Part shown: in pieces, positions 10,401 to 25,400 of the stretch
Position numbering within the stretch: the stretch's first letter is position 1
Layout of the letters: each line of letters opens with the position of its first letter
Assembly: GCA_030549495.1 (NCBI GenBank)
Contig: JAUIRK010000673.1
Location: 558,001 to 622,000, forward strand
DNA length: 64,000 nucleotides
Direction of reading: 5' to 3'
DNA from: Nectonema munidae
Taxonomy: Eukaryota > Nematomorpha > Nectonematoida > Nectonematidae
Notes under the pieces: generated by a model
Seen by the model: the letters and a program-made list of their open reading frames with translations, nothing else
Told to the model about the DNA's origin: nothing
Database searches by the model: none
Program-made: the position numbers and the translations under genes

Positions 10401-13400
10401 TAATTTTACCTGTTCTTATATAATTGTAGTATGCTAAATCCGAAAATAATAATAATTTTTCCCTAACACGTAAGATTTTTTTCACAATTTTAACAAATCT
10501 ACATAACACTAAAACACAAAAAAAGAAAATTTGAAATATCAGAAAATTTCTAAATTCTTTATTAATGAAAAAAATAAAATAAAGTTAAAAAATAAAAAAT
10601 AACCGTTTTAAAAACAATATAAAGTAAACTAATTTTTTATTTTTTTTCTAATGAAAGCTACGCCGATGAAATTGACGCTTGCAGACATTCCGTTTTGTCT
10701 CCCTGTGAAGCATCCAACAACAGTCAGCTAACATTTGCATTCAATCTTCCTTAATACCTTTTCTCCATCTCTTTTATATCCTGATGAAATCTCTCACTTT
10801 GCTCCTCGCTTACATCTCTTAAATTTTAGGCAAATATAAAAATTTTGATATTCTTAATGTGAAGGGATGGGAATAAAATATTGTTAGTATTGATTAAACT
10901 TCTTATCAAAACGTTTTTGGTTCGAGGAACCAGTGAATTTGTGATTGGCCAACGTTGCTCAGTCCAATGAAGATTCCTCGCTCTGCTATCCCACTCACAT
11001 AAAAAACATGGAAATTTTGTGTATCCAGGCTGCTGCCCCAAAAACATGCATAAAATTTTTAAATCTACGAAAATCTTCCAGCTGTGTCTTTCATTTACTT
11101 GCTTTTAATATGTAAAAGGATTGCTTTGAAACTTTTTTTTACATGAATCAATGAAAAGTCTCTAGTCTTCTATATTTCATGCCAAATCTCTCTACCAAGG
11201 AAAAGATTTTTAGAATTAATTCTTTAAACTAAAAGTTCGGCTAACTCTTCCGAAAAACCCAAATCCCGTACAGGATCTTGTTTGCTGATTTTATTTTCAA
11301 TAAAAATATCATAGTCATCATAGATTCATAGATATGATAGATTCATCACCGGACTCAATTCTATATCATTCAAACCTTTTGGAGGTGAAGGAATAGGCAC
11401 TTCTAAACAATTGAGGGTTGATTTAAGATTTGGATAAACAATATTGTTTTGGAGTTATGTCCTTGTATTAAACATGAAAAAATAACAATCATCACTCTGG
11501 TTTTTCTGTTCCCTCCATATCATCGGCACTCCAAAATGCATAGCCTTTTTTCTCCTTTGTCCAGTGCCTTAATTCTTCCACACACGTTGAACAAACTATA
11601 TCAAGAGCCCATTTTTGTCTTGGTCCGATAGTTTAGCACCAAAATAAGTATAATGGGCTTTTTTAACGAACTCTGTAACATTTTTTCTGTTTTTTGATAA
11701 CAAATTCACCACAGATACAGCAAAATCTGTTGGACAATTTAAACAGGATCTTGAATTCATTTTATTAAAATAAATTGTATGGCTGCAAAAATATCAAAAA
11801 AATATGAAAGATAGCAATAAAAGAAAATGATATAAGAAGAGATAAATGTCCTACCTGAAATGTAAAAAATCCTGCGTGATACAACAATTTCAATGGTAAA
11901 TTTGAAAAAAGCTAAATAATAAATAATAAGCATAATTGATAGAAATCACGTGTTGGACTGCAAACAATTTTTTCATTACAGGCTTATAATTATTTAATTA
12001 TTATCTAACAACCTAAAAATTAAACGAAACTCTTTTTATCCACATTAATCAATCAATAGAGAAACTATGCAGCATTATTACGAGCGCAGGCACCGGCAGG
12101 ATTATTTACAAAGAGGGCAAATTTTTTTTGATTCGATTTAATGATTTAATTTTTTTTTAACTAAATCTGATTCTGTACTACTGAGTAGAACTGACTTTTT
12201 TAGTCTGAAGTCGTGTTAGATAACTTACATTAGTAACGTTACGGTTTTCACCTATAAGATGATTAAGAGGATTATACAACTCTTTCCTCTAAAACTCTTT
12301 ATCTTAATTTCAATCTCAATTAGATCTGTTGCTTTAAATATGTTTTTCCCCATTTTATAGATTTTTGCTGAACAAAGTATACTTTATTTATTATTATGTA
12401 AAAGGTTATATTTTACTATACTCTAAAAATAAATCCTTTATTGAAAAATGCATTACAAACAAAAATAACACATAGCTTATGAATATAGATATATATACAT
12501 AAAAATATCACTTGTAGTGCAGAGCTGCTTCTATTGGTCAAAAAGAAACTGAAGTCATCTTCGGGTTGTTCCGAATTTGTTTACAATTCTTTATATGAAA
12601 TTTTGTCTTTCTTCCTTAACTTTTCTTCTATGTACGCTAAGCATGCATAAGCCAGAAAGGCGGTCATCTGACATAGTTGATCTCATCCACGTCTTTACTC
12701 GACGAAGGGTACTGAAAGATCTTTCTACGGAACAAATAGTCACAGGTAAAGTTAATAGAATAAGTATAGCATTCCTAACTGATGGATAAAAATCTGTATA
12801 GTTCAACAATTTAGAATATTCTTTACTGTAGATGGGTTTGTCTCTGAACATATTGACCAATAATAATCAAACCAACTTAAAGCATCAGTTTCAAAATTTT
12901 AAAATTGATACGTTTTGGAAATTTCAACCATTTTTTCAATATAGGTCTTACGTGAGAGCTTTTTCATTTGAGATGGATGAAGGAGGATTAGACTGAATTG
13001 TGGACTGTTTTTCTCAGGGAATTTGGATTTTAGTGAGCTAATGAGAGAGACAATGCACTCATTCGAAAATATGGTTCAATATTGTTAGTTTGCATGTTAG
13101 TTCTATGAGTTTGCCTGCTACATTGACGTGGAACATGGAGTTCAATGTTTAAATGCTCTGATATTTCTGTTACTTTTTCGAATATGTCTATTTTAAAGTG
13201 TTCTTCTGCTTTGCTTCGATGAAAGTGAATTATAGCTAGTAAGTTTCGAACTTGTTCATGAACCTGGGTTAAATCTAACTGAACTGCTTGTAGAGCCTGT
13301 ATTATCGGTTCAAGGACGGAAGAATAAAAAGATATTATCTTCAAGCTAAATAGAAAAGTTACAGAGGAACATGCACACAACAACTTATATGCAGTTTGCT

Positions 13401-16400
13401 TTCCGTCACCTTTTAATGTAGTTGAACAGTGGTCTGGGGCATCAAAATTTTTTTTTAATTTTCTGAAAACACCCGAAGGCTTTTATATTTACTAGTCTAA
13501 CGTGTTTCTGACAATAAAGAGAGATTTGGAACCAGTTTTCTTCTATAAGGACTTTCTGGGAAAAATACTATATTTGATTTGACAGAGCCTATAGCATTAC
13601 GAATCGCTGAAACAGCATTTAGGTCATTTACTGTTAGATTGAATCGATGAGAAGCACAATGTCCAAAAACAGCCTTTAGATATAAACTTTTAATTTTTGC
13701 TTGAACCCCATTCTCAATTCCAGCCATGGTAGAGCACCCATCGTATCCTTGACAAAGAATTTTTTCAAGATTAAGTCCAAACTCTCTACATTGATGCAAT
13801 ATTGCATTAGATACACCTGCTGCGCTCCTATCACTCAGTGGTATGAAACCAAGAAACTCCTCACGTATGATCACTTTTTCATTGGCTGTATCTACGAAGC
13901 GTACTGCAAGGGATAGTTGCTCTGTACCGGAAATATCTGAACTTTCATCAGCAAGTGTTGAAAATCCAATAGCATTGTTGCTTGCTTAACAAGATCATTT
14001 CGAATAAGTTCTTCTGAAATATTTATTAACTTTCTAAATGAGTTTTTAAGACATCATCTCCAGCTTCTATTCTGAAATTTAAAAGCTCTTGAAAATTTCC
14101 TGTGATGAACTCTTTTCCTCTAATGCAATATCATTTGTTTCGCAAAACAAAATTGAAGATAGTATAGAAGATAATATTTCCCGATTTTTAACAACTGTTT
14201 GATTTATTTTGGTGTTTAACTGACATAAAATTTCTTTTTGCGGATTTTTCATAACACAAAAAAAGTTTTGTGCATCAATCTGTGAATTTTAATGCCATTC
14301 GCTAGCGATGTGATTTTTTGCGTGCTCATTAAAGTCTTTGTATTTCGTGAAAGTACCAGTTATAAAAGCACCGTGAAATCCTCTATGAACTGGTTGAGGA
14401 AATAAACTACACGGTATACAAAGAAAAGAGCACCTTTCAATTTTGGCGAGTACGCTAAACAAGGAGCATATTGAGTCAGCCATGCATGTCGAAAACTCCT
14501 TTTATTGTTTTTTGTAATATCTTTTTATAGTTGTAGTTCTTCTCTGGCTTATATGCATCAGTCATGAGAAGAAGTTTTAAATCGTCACCTATTGATTTGA
14601 GTTGAGATAATTTCAATATCAAGTCTTTGATGAGGATGATGAACATGTTTTGTGCTCTGAATTTCACTTGCGCGTGTGCTCTGAATTTCACTTACAGGGC
14701 ATTCAAAGGTGGAACTAAATTCCCAGGTTTTATGTTTTTTATTTCTACCGCAATCACTCCCATCTTCATCTTCTATATTTTCGTATATCCATTATGGAAT
14801 TCTTTGTCGATGAAAGGTGACAAATATTTTATTCTAAAAATTAAGAAAAAGAAGAAAATACCTTAAGCGATTAAAATAATACAAATATCCTTGGGCAAAA
14901 ATAAGAAGTTAGCATATTAAAATAATCATATGAAATTGAAGCGTAAAAAGAATTAAATGAAAAAGAAAAAACTTTTCGTGAAGAACAACAATGTCAAAAG
15001 AAAGACAGTGAAGCATTTTGTTGTTGTGTTAAAAGAAAAATGGAAATGTAATATAAAGTAATCAAGATAATCTCATATCATTAAAAAGCGCCCAATTAAT
15101 CATTTCTCAAATACATATAAATAGCAACAAAATTAAGAGAATACAATTTCAGTGAAGTAAGAAAAATAATATTAATTATTATTAATAAAAGCCATTTTTG
15201 TATAATATTTTTCCCGAAATCTTTACATTTCCAGGGGGGGGGGCAAGTGTCCCCTCTTGCCCCAACGTGCCGGCGCCCATGATTACGAGCATGTGTCTCT
15301 TGCTTAATTTGATGCGTCTCTCCTGCTCACCCAGACAGTAAAGCCTGGCTACTTGCTCGTTTCGAAGTAACACGTGCATTCACGCGGAAATGACACCTTT
15401 TAACAGAGGATACACCCTTTTAAAGGGGAATATGCGTACCTCGCTTGAATGGATGAAGAATTTCAAAGGGGACCGGAGCATTTTCATACCAAAATCTGTC
15501 GCCAAAACGTAACCTCCTGAACTGCTCGCCAATGATGCATGCAAAGACGGGACCAATGATGGAATCGTCTATCGGCTTTTCGGAAATGCCACCTACCCAA
15601 AGATCGATATCTGATATATGCCTAAACAGTAAAGAAACTTTCAAGAAAAAAGCATGGAAGTTTTCAAATGAATTTTAATATAATAAATATTTTATCAGTC
15701 CAGTGCGACAAAAGTCAAAAAATTTAAAATACTTTTCATAAAGTCAATCAAAATGAAACGTCACATTCTTCATAAAGTTTTCGAGGCGTGAAAAAATAAG
15801 CATTCTTACAAATTTTGGAATTTAGTTATTTGTATTTTAAGATTGAGTTTATTAATAAGTTTTACTTGTTATTAAAAAACGTGCCTGTAGAGAGAGTTTA
15901 ATTAAATCTCAGATACACAAGATAGCTTTTCAAATTCATGTCTATAGTTTTAAATTTTGTTCAAAATAAATGGCACACATTTTAAAGAAAATTTAGGATA
16001 AAATATTTTCAAATTACGCAAGTGCTCTGCTTAACAAGATACTTGTGAAAAATGTAAATATCAAAAGAAGGAGTACACTCTAATTTTAACATGGATAAGA
16101 TTTTTCATCATACATATCTTGTTTAGCAGACTTGCATAAATAAGCATTTAAAAAAAGTATTAAAATTATAATTCAAACAAATTGAATAAATCACAAGCCA
16201 ACTAACTAAGTGAGGAATTAATAATAATAATTAACCAAATAAGTGACAAACTAATAAATTAACCAGTACTGCCTAACTTTATAGTGGGTCAACTGTTTTA
16301 GCGGATAGTAGTTCCAAAACACGACTGGCCCAACCTAAGGCCAGAGGGTCGCATGTGGCCTTCCTACTTATATTTAAATACGTGTTCGTTCTATATTTCA

Positions 16401-19400
16401 AAGTTTTGATGTACTCCCCGTACCTATTCCCAGACACACAAAAAGTATTGGAAAAAACTGTAAATTCAAGGGGGCGGATTCTGATTAAAGATAGAATAAA
16501 GAGTAGTGAATAAATGAGGCTAATTTTGCAAATATGACGGAATCTCTTAACTTGGCCTGGATAAATTAACACGTACTCGTATATCTCTTGCAGGTTGGGC
16601 GTGTTATCTTGCATAACATCTTGGATGTCTTGAAAGGAGTGAAGTGGCCTCAGTCTGCAGTACTCCCTCCACACGGTGTAGCTGGGAATGCCATGATCCC
16701 GGCCTCTTTGAATGTTGAGTGACATCAAGTCTTCGCCTGAAATGTAAATAGGTGTGAGCAATCACAGCACTAAATGATACATTATAGAGTTTGCCAGGGC
16801 ATCCATATTGGACAGTAGACAGAAGCAAGATGAATCTATATCTAAAAGATTTCTTAAATTTGGTAGAGTACAGCCATTTGTCTAGCAGAAATTTTCCCGG
16901 TGTACATTTTCTTAAGTGTAGAAAAGGAAAATGACAAAGTCATAAAAATTTTTTTGAGTGTTTTAAATTTTATTATTTAGTTTGCTAATAGGGTTATATT
17001 GATTAGTTACTTTGTTAGTAATGGACAAGATAAATCTGTAGTCTTTCAACCGATTTAGACATTTTGTTTTAAATATACTAAAAATGATCGCTTCATTACT
17101 TTTGAAAAAACGAAAGTAATCATATTATTATTTTAATTATTAAATAATACTAGTAAAATTTAATTGGTTAAATATTATATGAATATTTATTAGGGGTCTA
17201 ACCGCTTGAGGTTAGGTAATGTTTATACAAACTTGCTATAACTTGTAGAAGTCGGATTGCTAATTTTTTTATGAATCTTCGAATGAAGTTATTACTCTTC
17301 TTAACTTACATCATTCTAATTTCTCAAAAAGTAGCACTACAATTGTCGGTGATTTTAATTATCCTTGACTGGACTTCTAACCATAGTATAAATATTAAAT
17401 ACCAAAAGTTTTTCACTTTTTTTACAAGAAAAAAGTTATTCCCAGTTCATTTCAGAAACAACCAGAGTGAGAAGTTTTGGTGAAAAGTCAATCCTGGATT
17501 TACTGATAACTAATGTTTTTGATATCATTACAAATCTGAAGGTGTTGCCTCCTCTTTTAAAAGTCATCATTTATCCGTTAGCTTTAGCCTTTTTCTAAGT
17601 AAAGTTATTACAATTTTTACTACAAAAAAAAGGAATTTTTTACAGAGCAAACTTTCACTCTATAAATTTGCCTCTACGAAAAGTAAATGCCATTTTTTTG
17701 AAAGTTTCTGCCTTGTTGGCTTTTATTCTCTGTTAATGAGTAAACTTACGTCACTCATTGATGAATATATTCCTCTAAGAAGCACGTCTAGTAAGTTTCA
17801 CGATTTCATTAACAGTAAAGTAAAAAAGCAAAAAAGAAAAGTTTAGTTTATATGAGATTATGAAAACACACTGAGAAACGAAACACGTAAAGCAAAGATT
17901 TCTTACTAGAAGAAACTTCTTCTGATTATAGTCAAAATCCAAAGAAAGTTTGGTCCTGCGTGAATCAGAGGAGAAAAGCGAACATGTTCATTCAATTAAT
18001 TGGATCTAACGAAAAAGTTGTTAACTCTGATGTTGAAAAAGCTGACATCTTTAGACAGTACTTTAGCTCAGTTTTCTCTTATCAGGAAACTTTTAATAAT
18101 TACAATGTTACTTTGCGTAACCCTCATGCTTTAGTTGATTCAACATAATCATTGAAGAAAATACAATACATACTAAATTGAAAAATTTGAAAAAGTTTAA
18201 ATCAGCGAAAAGTTGACTCACAAAATGACTTGGGATTCATTATCAACTCTAAACTTCTCTTCTCCAACAGTATTTCAAAAAGAGTATCCAAAGTTTTGCT
18301 ACTTATCATCAAATATAAAATGTTTTCCTTTAATTGACACTACTACTGCACCACTCACTTCTCTGTAAAACTCTAATAAGACCTACATTGGAGTATCGTA
18401 ACACTATTGGTTTTCGAAATCATGTGGATGATGCTGTATTGATAGAGTTCAAAGGACTACTACTAAAAAGCTTTTTGGATTAAAGGATTCAAGTTACAAA
18501 GAAAGACTAAAAAATCAACTTGCCTTCCGTGATGTATAGATTCAAGAGAGAGATTTGATTTCAGTTAATTACTTATCAACAAGAATGAATATGGAATTTA
18601 GTTCAGGAGTTTGATATAAAGTGAAATATGGAAAAAGTCTTCTCAATAAAGTTAATATTTAGTAAATTTGAATTTACTGCAAAATGATGTTACCTGGAGA
18701 GTATCATTAAGAATAAAATTAATTGATTGATTTTAATTTGTTTTTTACAAGCCTACTAAAAGTAAACTAGCTATTTTTATTATTTACAGAAAATTTAAGT
18801 TACCTCGAGTATAAATAAGTTTTATTTAAGTTTTCCATAAGAGGAGTTTTGTATACTTCTGAGTATTCTTTTTTAATCTGATCTGATTTGGCCTACTTTT
18901 CACACTCTCAAAATTCAATTTTCCGTTTTGGGCCTTTAAAAGGTTGTAGTGGCGTTTAAGAGGGATGGATTCAACAAGAAATCGGTTGATCCTTCGAATG
19001 AAAACTTTAAAAATGATGTAAGAGGAAATGAAAATAACCGTATTGTTTGTTATCCTCTTGAAAAAGGTGATTTCTTACATCATCCGCGATGCTGTTATCC
19101 ATGGTCTGTGACTTTTGGTGGCAATTTCCTCTGATAATGGCGTCAATACCATTGGGAAAACGAGTCCCGTAAATCACTTCCGGTTTGAAGAAAAGCTTGT
19201 GTAGGTTTATTGGAGAAAAGTAACTGTTGAATAGGCCGACACGCAGATATCTGCTGCTATAAAAGAAAAGGGGTTTAACTTAAAATTTACACACCAATCT
19301 TAAAATTCAAAAAGAAAACTTTTGCAATTAAGTTAAAAAATACTAACTAAGGCTGGGGAGCAGGAGGTAGAGTGGCTTAAGTGAAAAAAGGTTTACGCGC

Positions 19401-22400
19401 CAACTTGTCAAATCTAAAAACACAAACCACTCGTTTCTTTTTATGAATAAGGATCAAAATTTATAAGAGCGATTGCAATACTTTTCTCGTATTATATTAT
19501 TAATTAAGCGTTTTAATGAGATTTACTACAATTTAATTTTTTGAAACATAAGCCACATTATTTATATAATCACATATTTGAAAAATTTTAAACAATAATC
19601 ACAGTAAATGTTTAAGCAAAACTATTTATTAATTTGGTTTTTTATTATCATTTGAAACAATACATACCCAATCAAAAAATTGCAATTTGAATCGCTTTAA
19701 AATTGTTTTCTTTCAAATATAAAAATATCTATTTTTGAAAAGTTGTTTCATGACATTGGATTATGATTGAATCCTTTTGTTGGATCACATTTATGAGAAT
19801 CCTGAATTTTTCTCATCCAAAAATGTGTAAAGGTGCAAATTCCGCTCCGTAAAGCTCTGTACTCGTATCATCACAAATCGTTACTTTATGTATAATTTGC
19901 AGAATGTTTGGCATCAAGAGTCAAGGGTAGTCACTGATTCCAATCTCCTCAAAGAGACTTTCTTCTTTACATTTTATCCTACTTTTTGAACTCCTTCTTT
20001 CAGATCTTTTTCAATCTTTAGTATAAAGGATAAATTTTGATAAGTCTAATCATCATGTTTTAACACTTCGATTAAAGGATGCTAGGTCAATTCGTCGTCT
20101 GTCAATTCGTCTACGGTCAATTTGTCCGCAGACAATTTGTCGTTGATCAACTCGTCCCTAAATAAAACAATAGGTCGTTGAACAGTTTTATTTTTTTTAT
20201 CTATTAAAATAACTTTTTTTATAAAAAATAATTTATAAAAGTTTTAAGTTTAGTATAAATATTAATATAATAAAATTTATTTTATATTAATTATAATATT
20301 TAATTATAATATTAAATATTTTTTATTATTTGTTTATTATTATTATTCTACTTTTTTAAATTATTATTTTTATTTTTTTACTTTTGATTTAATTTATCTT
20401 ATCTTTTTAACATGGCTATTTGTAAGATTATAACATCTCAGAAAAAAAAAACAAAGTTGTTGATCAAGAGAATTATATTTACACTAAAAATAAGGAGAAT
20501 GCTGATGGACTGAAGATCTACTGGAGGTGTGAAAATCGTGCATGCAAGGCGAGACTTCACACTGATAAAATCTATATAGAATTTAACAAGTTTGGAATTC
20601 ATAATCATGCTTCAACTACTGAAGGGGTAACTGCAAGGATCACCGTTTCAAATATTAAAATAAAGTCGATTTCATCTCGTAAAAACCCTCGCTCGATAAT
20701 CTCTAGTGAAATTGAAAATTTAAACGAATGTACATTGTTTCAAATTCCTCGATTGGGACTTAATAGAAATATTAGACGTTGGAGACAAGCAAATTTTAAT
20801 TATCCTGCGACTCCACAAACAAATGTTGGATTCTCCATTCCAAATGAATACTCTCACTTAGACATTGATAAAAAAAATTACAGTATGACAGCGGAATAGA
20901 AGATTCAAGCAGAATTCTAATATTTGCAGGTGATGAAGCCTTTCAAAATTTAAAAGGGTACAAGATTTTGAAGGCAGACAGAAGATTTAAATGCTCCTCT
21001 AGTATATTTTTTCAGTTCAATATAGTCACATTCAGTTTGGTACTTTAAATGTCCCACGAAAAGACATATATAAACTTTTTGCCAAGATAAATGAATGCTG
21101 CAGAACAAAGGCCCTGAAAATATGATTATGGATTTTGAAAAGGCAGCCCATAATGGATTTCTTGAAGCGTTTCCTGCGTCAAATTTGGCATGCTGCTTAT
21201 TTCATTTAGGGCAAAATGTGTGCAGGCATTTTCTTCAAGAAGGTTGATGATGTTCTTGATGGATGCGAGAAACTTGTAGATGATGATGATGATGATATTC
21301 CACAGTCGATTGTTTCCTATTTTGAAAATAATTATACTGCACCATTTGTATAGATGCATTTCTAGGATTGCTGGAACTACAAAAAGTTTTGAGGCTTGCC
21401 ACAGTGCACTGAAAGACACAATGAATATAAGTCATCCAAATATTTGGAAGCTCATAACTATGCTTAAAAGCGAGGAAAGATTTGCCAGTGCCAAACTGCA
21501 AAAATTTATTCAAGGAGAAGAGCAAGTCAAACGAAAAAATATAGAGATATGAACTTTCGTATAAAAATGTCATGGAGAAATATAATCCAAGCCAAAAAGT
21601 TACTTTTCTAAAAGCAATTGCACATGATTATCTTAAATGTTAAAAATAAAATCCTCAATGCAACAAATTCAGTTTTTTAGTATTTTTATTGTACTCCAAT
21701 ATTTGTTGTCATGTAAAAAGAAACATTATTTTCACATGTCTTTTTTAGTATTCATATTGTAAATCGATCTCAACCCCTTTCTTTCTTTCTCCCTCAAAAA
21801 TAAAAAATTTGAAAACAATTAGACTATCAGACAAATTTTAAAAATTGCGTATTCTAGTTATTCAATACTTGTTTATGATCAAGTAAAAAAGATTTAATCA
21901 CTTGCACAATTCTGTTGTTGAAACAAAAGAAGAACGAAATGACTTTGGGACAAATTGACTTGGTGACGAATTGACCGGGGAGAATTGACAGACGACGAAT
22001 TAACCGGATACCGATTAAAGATCCCGCTAAATAATGATTGAGTGTAAAAATAAAAAAAATTAAAAAAATGAAAAGATAAATTTCATTAAAGAAGAAAGAA
22101 AAATGAACAAAGCTGCGAATAAATTAATAAATTGTTGAAAAATCTAGATTCTGTTATACTCTTAGGTCTTTTTATCATAAATTCACTGATTATTCTAGTA
22201 AGCAAATTTCCAGTATTGATTTTTCCAACTATTTATTTAATGCACAATCTATCTTCAACTTTGATAAATTTTCTTTAGCTGACATTTTGATTACTGTAAA
22301 AAGTTTAAAATTGCAAAAAATGTAGTGATATCTATCAAATTAATTATTATTAACCCGTTAACGCCCAATGCCGACTATAGTCGAGTTTTCAAAAATGAAA

Positions 22401-25400
22401 TCGTCTGCGTTTATCAATGCTCTAATACAAATCTTCTGCTTTACATTAGATATAGTCTGATTATTCTGGTCGTTAATTCTACATCAAAGAATTTATGGAT
22501 TGGATTTATTTCCGGTATCGAGTATTCTATTTTTCCCGACTCATTCAAAATAAGTAAGGTAAAGCCAGTCTTCTAAAAAGGTGATAGATTAAATATAGAT
22601 AATTATCCTCCAATATCAATTATGCCTGCTATTTCAAAAATATTCGAAAAACCACTTTATAATCAGATCTATTCATATTTTCATGTCAAGAACCTATTTT
22701 ATAAATACCACATTGGTTTCACAATATATCACAATACCCAAACTTTGCTTTCTCTTTTTATAAATGATATTGTCAACAATTTGCATTCTGAAGTCCGTGT
22801 CTCAGAATAATTATGAATCTTTCAAAAGCACCCCACATTCCCATGGCCTTTTGCTCCATAAATGAAAATTTTACGGGTTTTCAATATAAATCTTTATCAT
22901 TTATGAAATCCTATCTCAAAAAACAACATCAACTAGTTTCAATTGATGCCACATTATCAAAAACTAACTCTATAAGATCAGGAATTGCTCAAGGATTGCA
23001 CCACTTTTTCATGTCCTTTTTTTCTCACAAGTTTTTGTCTTATCTCCGTTGTATTATATTCTACTCTTTTTTCTTCATTTTTATATGGCAACTCTAACCA
23101 ATCAAAAAAAAGTTAACTAGATATGCTAAAGCTCATTTCTACATGGAGTCATCTTATAAGATTAAATGTATGAAAAATCTCAAGGACTACAAAGATTCTT
23201 AGAGTAAAAAGGAAGTTAAAGCCAAACTCGAAGAACTTATAGATAAGTTCAACAAAGATTTTAATATTGATAAGAGGCTTAAAAATTTAGAAAACTGGAT
23301 CAAAAAATCACACGAGAGAGATTTTTTTCTTCAAACTTAAAAAATTTTTATTTCTAAATTTTTTGTGTTTTTTTCTTAATAGTCGATATTTGTACTCTTC
23401 ATATTAACAATTTTTAACAGAGAAACTATCTCTTTTTTTAAATTGGTAACTCAAATACAAAAATCAAAAACCCACGCTATAAATGTGATCATTCTTCCAG
23501 CATTTCAAGATGAAGACTCGCTGCCATTCCTCATCATTTTCTTAGTGACTCATCCCTATACATTGCACATGAGGGAATGTAACTTATTGGGAAAACGCCT
23601 TTCGATTTCTAATGAGAAAGGTTCTCAAAGGCTGGCAATTCACTTGATTAACCTTCATAATGATGAAAAATAAAATGCTTGCTTAGGCCAATTCTTCAAA
23701 AAGTCTGTTTTGCTTGAAGAAATGAAGGGACAAAAGTTGAAAAAGTATGTTGTATACATATATATATATATATAAGAGTTGCCTCGAACATAATTCTGAG
23801 AGATAAGTAGAAAATGGAGTATGCCAATGTATATATGAGGAAGACACTCACTTGAGCAAAGAATGGCCAAATCTGAAGGCGGCAGTGCTGAACGAATTGA
23901 TGATGGTTGCGTCTTCGTAGTTGTCGTATCCGGTGAAGTAGCCGGTGTCACTCAAGACCAGACTGTGCTTCAGCATGTTTGAGGCGCCCAATATCTTGGG
24001 AAGGAATTCATTGTACACAATGTGCTGCAGTTCTGCGTAAACGATCCTTCTGCTCTCTTGGTACAGGATTTCATCGTCCCAGTGCGGATTCACCTTCGCC
24101 AGCTGTGACGCGATTCGGTTGTGTTCTCGCATGAAGAGAGTGTGCATGGCTGTCAGTGCGATGTTTTCATTGGTACGTTCTTCTCCTTCAAACATTTTCA
24201 GTTTTTAAAAGAATGAAAATGAAATAACTACATCCAGGATTCATCTTCTTACATTCTTAATTAATTCAAGACACAAATGGTAAAATCCAAAAACAAAATA
24301 TACATCATGGTTCATCAACATTTTTGTTATTCGCTCACTGACATTCTAAAAAATTTATTTCCTCAAAATTTCCTTCTATAGCTTCCTTACCGATTGATTA
24401 CGCATTCTTCTAGTTAGAGTTTTAAAATCTTTAATTCTCAGGAATATGTAATAGAAAAAATTCCTCTTTGATTGAAATTTAATTCTGACTTTTTGGTTTG
24501 AATATTTATTTAAGCAATGCTTCGCCAATGGTTGAGAAACATTGGACTGTATATTGAGGAAATAACAGCCTCCCCACTTTAATCATAACCCTAACTCTAG
24601 ATCTAATTCTAAACGTGACCCTAAACGGCCTAAACCTAACCCTTTAAGACCAATCTACTCTAAAAGTATTACGCTTATCACAACAATCAACATTTTTTAA
24701 TTAAAACTAAATCCACTTTGTAAATCGGCTCTAATTAAAGTACTCAACTGAGTTAAATTTGCCTCTTGTGAAAAGTTTCTCTCTTTTGAAACGAATTCAA
24801 ATTAACCCGATATTCCCCCTAATGCGAATGAAGCCCAAGAATGGTGCAAAGTTTAAGTTAATAAGAAATCTTTGGTAAATATCAGCTATGTGCCTTGCCA
24901 GCTATTTACAAGACTTTTCGTTATATTTAATCTTCTACACATTTAAATCAAAAATAAAGGAAGCATCTCCTCCAAATTGAAAGGCAATCATTTTTTGAAG
25001 CCAACACGGATAAATTTAATGTTAACTTTTAATATTTCCCAAAATACCAACTTTTTTGGAAAAAGAAAAAAAGATTCGAAAGTAGGGATATTTTACTTTT
25101 GAAAAAGAAATGTTAATAATATGATATCTGTTCGTCAGCGCTTTTGTTTTGGAGTTGGATGCGTTTTCTTTGTTTATGCTTAAATCTTCTTTATCCCATC
25201 TAATGCAGACAGTGCTTGCTTAACTGCTTAAGAGATAATATGTACTTAATCACTTTGCAAGAATTTTTAAAACCATCCAGAAGAATTAAAAATTGTTCAA
25301 AAAAGTATACCGGATAAAAAGCAACCATTCCTTTTGATGGAGGCAAAAAGGCAGCCTTCAGACTTTGTGTTGTTGGACTCAGCTAAGAGATCCTTCATTT

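Noticed and set aside
19039-19079. Shorter peroxidase exon 9 ending at GAT/GTAAGA
   Set aside because: That donor fits the consensus better, but it leaves the wrong phase for exon 10 and removes the conserved NHLF segment.
18949-19134. Protein of about 61 residues on the + strand
   Set aside because: It overlaps the antisense of peroxidase exon 9 and has no features of its own.
21235-21573. His-rich protein on the - strand
   Set aside because: The His run is the antisense of an Asp-codon run in the MULE transposase remnant.
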